In this document: in pieces, positions 61,662 through 64,000 of the stretch
Position numbering within the stretch: the stretch's first letter is position 1
Layout: the number at the start of each line of letters is the position of its first letter
DNA from: Thetidibacter halocola
GTDB lineage: Bacteria > Pseudomonadota > Alphaproteobacteria > Rhodobacterales > Rhodobacteraceae
Reading direction: 5' to 3'
Length of the DNA: 64,000 nt
NCBI RefSeq assembly: GCF_018224955.1
Contig: NZ_JAGTUU010000005.1
Coordinates: forward strand, 62,001-126,000
Notes under the pieces: generated by a model
Told to the model about the DNA's origin: nothing
The model's input: the letters and a program-made list of their open reading frames with translations, nothing else
Database searches by the model: none
Translations under genes and position numbers: made by a program

Positions 61662-64000
61662 ATGGGCGAGACGGTGCGGTTCATTCTCGACGGAGAGCAG
61701 GTCGAGGCCGAGATGGGCGTGACGATCTGGGAGGTCGCCAACGGACGCGGCCTGAAGATCCCGCATCTCTGCCACAAGCCCGCGCCGGGCTATCGCCCCG
61801 ACGGCAACTGCCGCGCCTGCATGGTCGAGATCGAGGGCGAGCGGACGCTGGCCGCCTCCTGCATCCGCGAGCCGTCCGAGGGAATGGTGGTGCGCACCGC
61901 CAATCCCCGGGCCACGCAGGCCCGCCGCATGGTGATGGAACTGCTGCTGGCCGACCAGCCCGACCGCGAGGCGGCGCATGACCGGTCTAGCCACCTGTGG
62001 GACATGGCCGGGGCGCAGGGCGTCAGCGACAGCCGCTTTCCGGCGCTGGAGAAAGAGCGCATCCCGCTGCTCGACGACAGCCACGTGGCGATGCGCGTCA
62101 ACCTCGACGCCTGCATCCAGTGCGGTCTTTGCGTGCGTGCCTGCCGCGAAGTGCAGGTGAACGACGTGATCGGCATGTCGGGCCGGGGGCATGACGCCTA
62201 TCCGACCTTCGATCTCGCCGACCCGATGGGCGACAGCACCTGCGTCGCCTGCGGCGAATGCGTGCAGGCCTGCCCGACCGGCGCCCTGATGCCCGCGAGC
62301 GTTCTGGACGAAGCCCAGCAGGGCGACAGCCGGGACTACGACAGCGAGACGAAATCGGTCTGCCCGTTCTGCGGTGTCGGCTGCCAGGTGTCGGTCAAGG
62401 TCAAGGATGGCCGCGTCAAGCATGTCGAGGGGGTCAACGGCCCCGCCAACGAGGGGCGGCTCTGCGTCAAGGGGCGCTTCGGTTTCGACTATATCCACCA
62501 CCCGCACCGCCTGACCGTGCCTCTGATCCGGCGCGAGGACGCGCCCGAGAAGGGGCTGAACGTCGATCCTTCGAACCCCTGGACGCATTTCCGCGAGGCG
62601 ACCTGGGAAGAGGCGCTGGACCGCGCCGCGCATGGGCTGGCCGATCTGCGCAGCTTTTACGGCGGGACGTCCGTGGCGGGTTTCGGCAGCGCGAAATGCA
62701 CCAACGAGGAAGCCTACCTGTTCCAGAAGTTCATCCGGCAGGGCTTTGGCCACAACAACGTCGACCATTGCACGCGGCTGTGCCACGCGTCGTCCGTCGC
62801 GGCGCTGATGGAGAACGTCGGTAGTGGCGCGGTCACGGCCAGCTTCAACGAGATCGAGAATGCCGACCTCGCCATCGTGATCGGCGCCAATCCGACCGAG
62901 AACCACCCCGTCGCCGCGACCTTCTTCAAGCAGTTCACGAAACGCGGCGGGCAACTGGTGGTGATGGATCCGCGCGGCCAGGCACTGAAGCGGCATGCGG
63001 CCTTCATGCTGCAATTCCGCCCCGGCACCGACGTGGCACTGCTGAACGCGATCATGAACGTGATCGTCGAGGAAAAGCTGTATGACCGGCAGTATATCGA
63101 GGGGTTCACCGAGGGCTTCTTCGAGTTCCGCGAGCATATCCGCGCCTTCACGCCGGAGCGCATGAACGAGCTTTGCGGCATTTCCGCCGAGACGATCCGC
63201 GCCGTGGCGCGGGCCTATGCCGGGGCGAGCCGGGCGATGATCTTCTGGGGCATGGGGGTCAGCCAGCACGTCCATGGCACCGACAATGCGCGCTGCCTGA
63301 TTTCTCTGGCGCTGCTGTGCGGCCATGTCGGGCGGCCGGGAACCGGCCTGCACCCGCTGCGCGGCCAGAACAACGTGCAGGGCGCCTCGGACGCGGGGCT
63401 CATCCCGCACGTGATGCCGGATTACCAGAGCGTGACCGACCCCGAGGTGCGGGCGCTGTTCCGGCACATCTGGCGTGGCACCGAGATTTCCGAAAACCCC
63501 GGGCTGACGGTCGTCGAGATCATGGACCGCGTCTATCGCGGCGAGATCAAGGGCATGTACATCCTGGGCGAGAACCCGGCCATGTCCGACCCCGACGTGG
63601 AACATGCCCGCAAGGCGCTGGCGCAACTGGATCACCTGGTGGTGCAGGACATCTTCCTGACCGAGACCGCGAACTTCGCCGACGTGATCCTGCCGGCGAG
63701 CGCCTTCCCGGAAAAGCGTGGCACTGTGACCAATACCAACCGGCAAGTCCAGATGGCGCGCAAGGCGTTGGATGCGCCGGGGCAGGCGCGCGAGGATTGG
63801 GAGATCCTGGTGCAGATGGCACGGCGTGTCGGCCTCGACTGGGATTACGACGATCCCCGCGAGGTCTTCGACGAGATGAAGATGAGCATGCGCTCGCTGC
63901 ATCACATCACCTGGAAGCGGCTGGCCACCGAAAGCGCCGTTGCCTATCCGTGTTCCGGCCCGGACGATCCGGGTCGGTCGGTGGTCTTTGCCGATGGCTT
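61662..64000 (+). CDS. fdhA: Formate dehydrogenase alpha subunit (NAD-dependent type, C-terminally cut by the window)
   Basis: About 779 codons seen; the frame runs off the end. N-terminal [2Fe-2S] domain (PHLCHKPAPGYRPDGNCRAC), two 4Fe-4S clusters (CIQCGLCVRAC; CVACGECVQACP), the molybdopterin 4Fe-4S site CPFCGVGCQVSV, then the MGD domain with DHCTRLCHASSVAALMENVG, where the catalytic ligand is Cys, not selenocysteine. Downstream GMGVSQHVHGTDNARCLISL and GENPAMSDPDVEHA are typical. Oxidises formate to CO2, passing electrons to NAD via partner subunits probably encoded beyond the window. Could use formate released by the amide operon. Start at 61662 with GGGAGGC upstream. Confidence 0.95.
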   Translation, partial: MGETVRFILDGEQVEAEMGVTIWEVANGRGLKIPHLCHKPAPGYRPDGNCRACMVEIEGERTLAASCIREPSEGMVVRTANPRATQARRMVMELLLADQPDREAAHDRSSHLWDMAGAQGVSDSRFPALEKERIPLLDDSHVAMRVNLDACIQCGLCVRACREVQVNDVIGMSGRGHDAYPTFDLADPMGDSTCVACGECVQACPTGALMPASVLDEAQQGDSRDYDSETKSVCPFCGVGCQVSVKVKDGRVKHVEGVNGPANEGRLCVKGRFGFDYIHHPHRLTVPLIRREDAPEKGLNVDPSNPWTHFREATWEEALDRAAHGLADLRSFYGGTSVAGFGSAKCTNEEAYLFQKFIRQGFGHNNVDHCTRLCHASSVAALMENVGSGAVTASFNEIENADLAIVIGANPTENHPVAATFFKQFTKRGGQLVVMDPRGQALKRHAAFMLQFRPGTDVALLNAIMNVIVEEKLYDRQYIEGFTEGFFEFREHIRAFTPERMNELCGISAETIRAVARAYAGASRAMIFWGMGVSQHVHGTDNARCLISLALLCGHVGRPGTGLHPLRGQNNVQGASDAGLIPHVMPDYQSVTDPEVRALFRHIWRGTEISENPGLTVVEIMDRVYRGEIKGMYILGENPAMSDPDVEHARKALAQLDHLVVQDIFLTETANFADVILPASAFPEKRGTVTNTNRQVQMARKALDAPGQAREDWEILVQMARRVGLDWDYDDPREVFDEMKMSMRSLHHITWKRLATESAVAYPCSGPDDPGRSVVFADG

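Noticed and set aside
62758-62810. Selenocysteine codon in the formate dehydrogenase
   Set aside because: The catalytic position is an ordinary Cys codon and no in-frame TGA is present.
61632-63905. Open frame of about 757 codons antisense to the formate dehydrogenase gene
   Set aside because: GC-rich DNA leaves long antisense frames; the translation is His/Arg/Asp-rich with no domain, and the plus strand encodes an unmistakable FDH.

Overview
The window is high-GC DNA that looks like an alphaproteobacterium, most likely Rhodobacterales/Roseobacter. The clues are FCD-type GntR regulators beside tripartite tricarboxylate transport genes, phage genes resembling gene-transfer-agent tail proteins (DUF2460/TIGR02217), a universal stress protein next to a class IV aminotransferase, and an FDH alpha subunit with N-terminal ferredoxin domains. 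All identities come from reading protein motifs; no database search was run.

Layout. (1) 1-10.9 kb: a carboxylate catabolic locus. It has tctC and the start of a TctB gene, an AbrB-type membrane protein, two SDRs lacking the catalytic tyrosine, a hotdog thioesterase, an enoyl-CoA-hydratase homologue lacking both catalytic glutamates, a class III CoA-transferase, two FCD GntR regulators and a MatB-like malonyl-CoA synthetase. A shared TGTTGACAA element in front of three of its transcription units suggests one regulator. (2) 11-15.1 kb: a cupin, a transglutaminase relic, a Crp/Fnr regulator and a groES-groEL stress cluster with small proteins. (3) 15.3-22.9 kb: an IS3 remnant, a fused secDF in an operon with a CaCA antiporter, membrane proteins, a CNNM/HlyC-type protein, and a terminase-lysis gene chimera left by a prophage. 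(4) 23.3-28.4 kb: a Baeyer-Villiger module (flavin monooxygenase, family VIII-like esterase, two AraC regulators). (5) 28.4-37.9 kb: an amide-nitrogen operon. A leader with an NtrC-like palindrome and an ANTAR-type antiterminator/terminator is followed by amiC, amiR, a five-gene ABC importer, formamidase and an SDR. (6) 38-47.7 kb: small membrane proteins, NmrA-like proteins, a GNAT protein, two AraC-type regulators, a lipoprotein and an alpha/beta hydrolase. (7) 47.8-57.7 kb: a mosaic of prophage and recombinase modules holding a restriction enzyme and two DNA methyltransferases. It ends in iterated AATTCCCTGT motifs shortly before a tRNA-Ser(GGA). (8) 58-64 kb: ordinary backbone genes: universal stress protein, branched-chain aminotransferase-like enzyme, HNH endonuclease, VOC protein and the formate dehydrogenase alpha subunit, which runs off the end.

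The most interesting material is the recombinase mosaic and the amide-operon leader. Three generations of a serine recombinase cassette are present. In two, a small HTH-like protein is encoded separately through an ATGA overlap; in the third and only complete one, the same domain is fused to the recombinase C-terminus. Around them sit genes truncated or fused at the junctions, including a lysozyme joined to an ABC-F ATPase tail. The amide operon appears to combine a nitrogen-status input (NtrC-like site) with substrate sensing through AmiC/AmiR acting on an RNA terminator.
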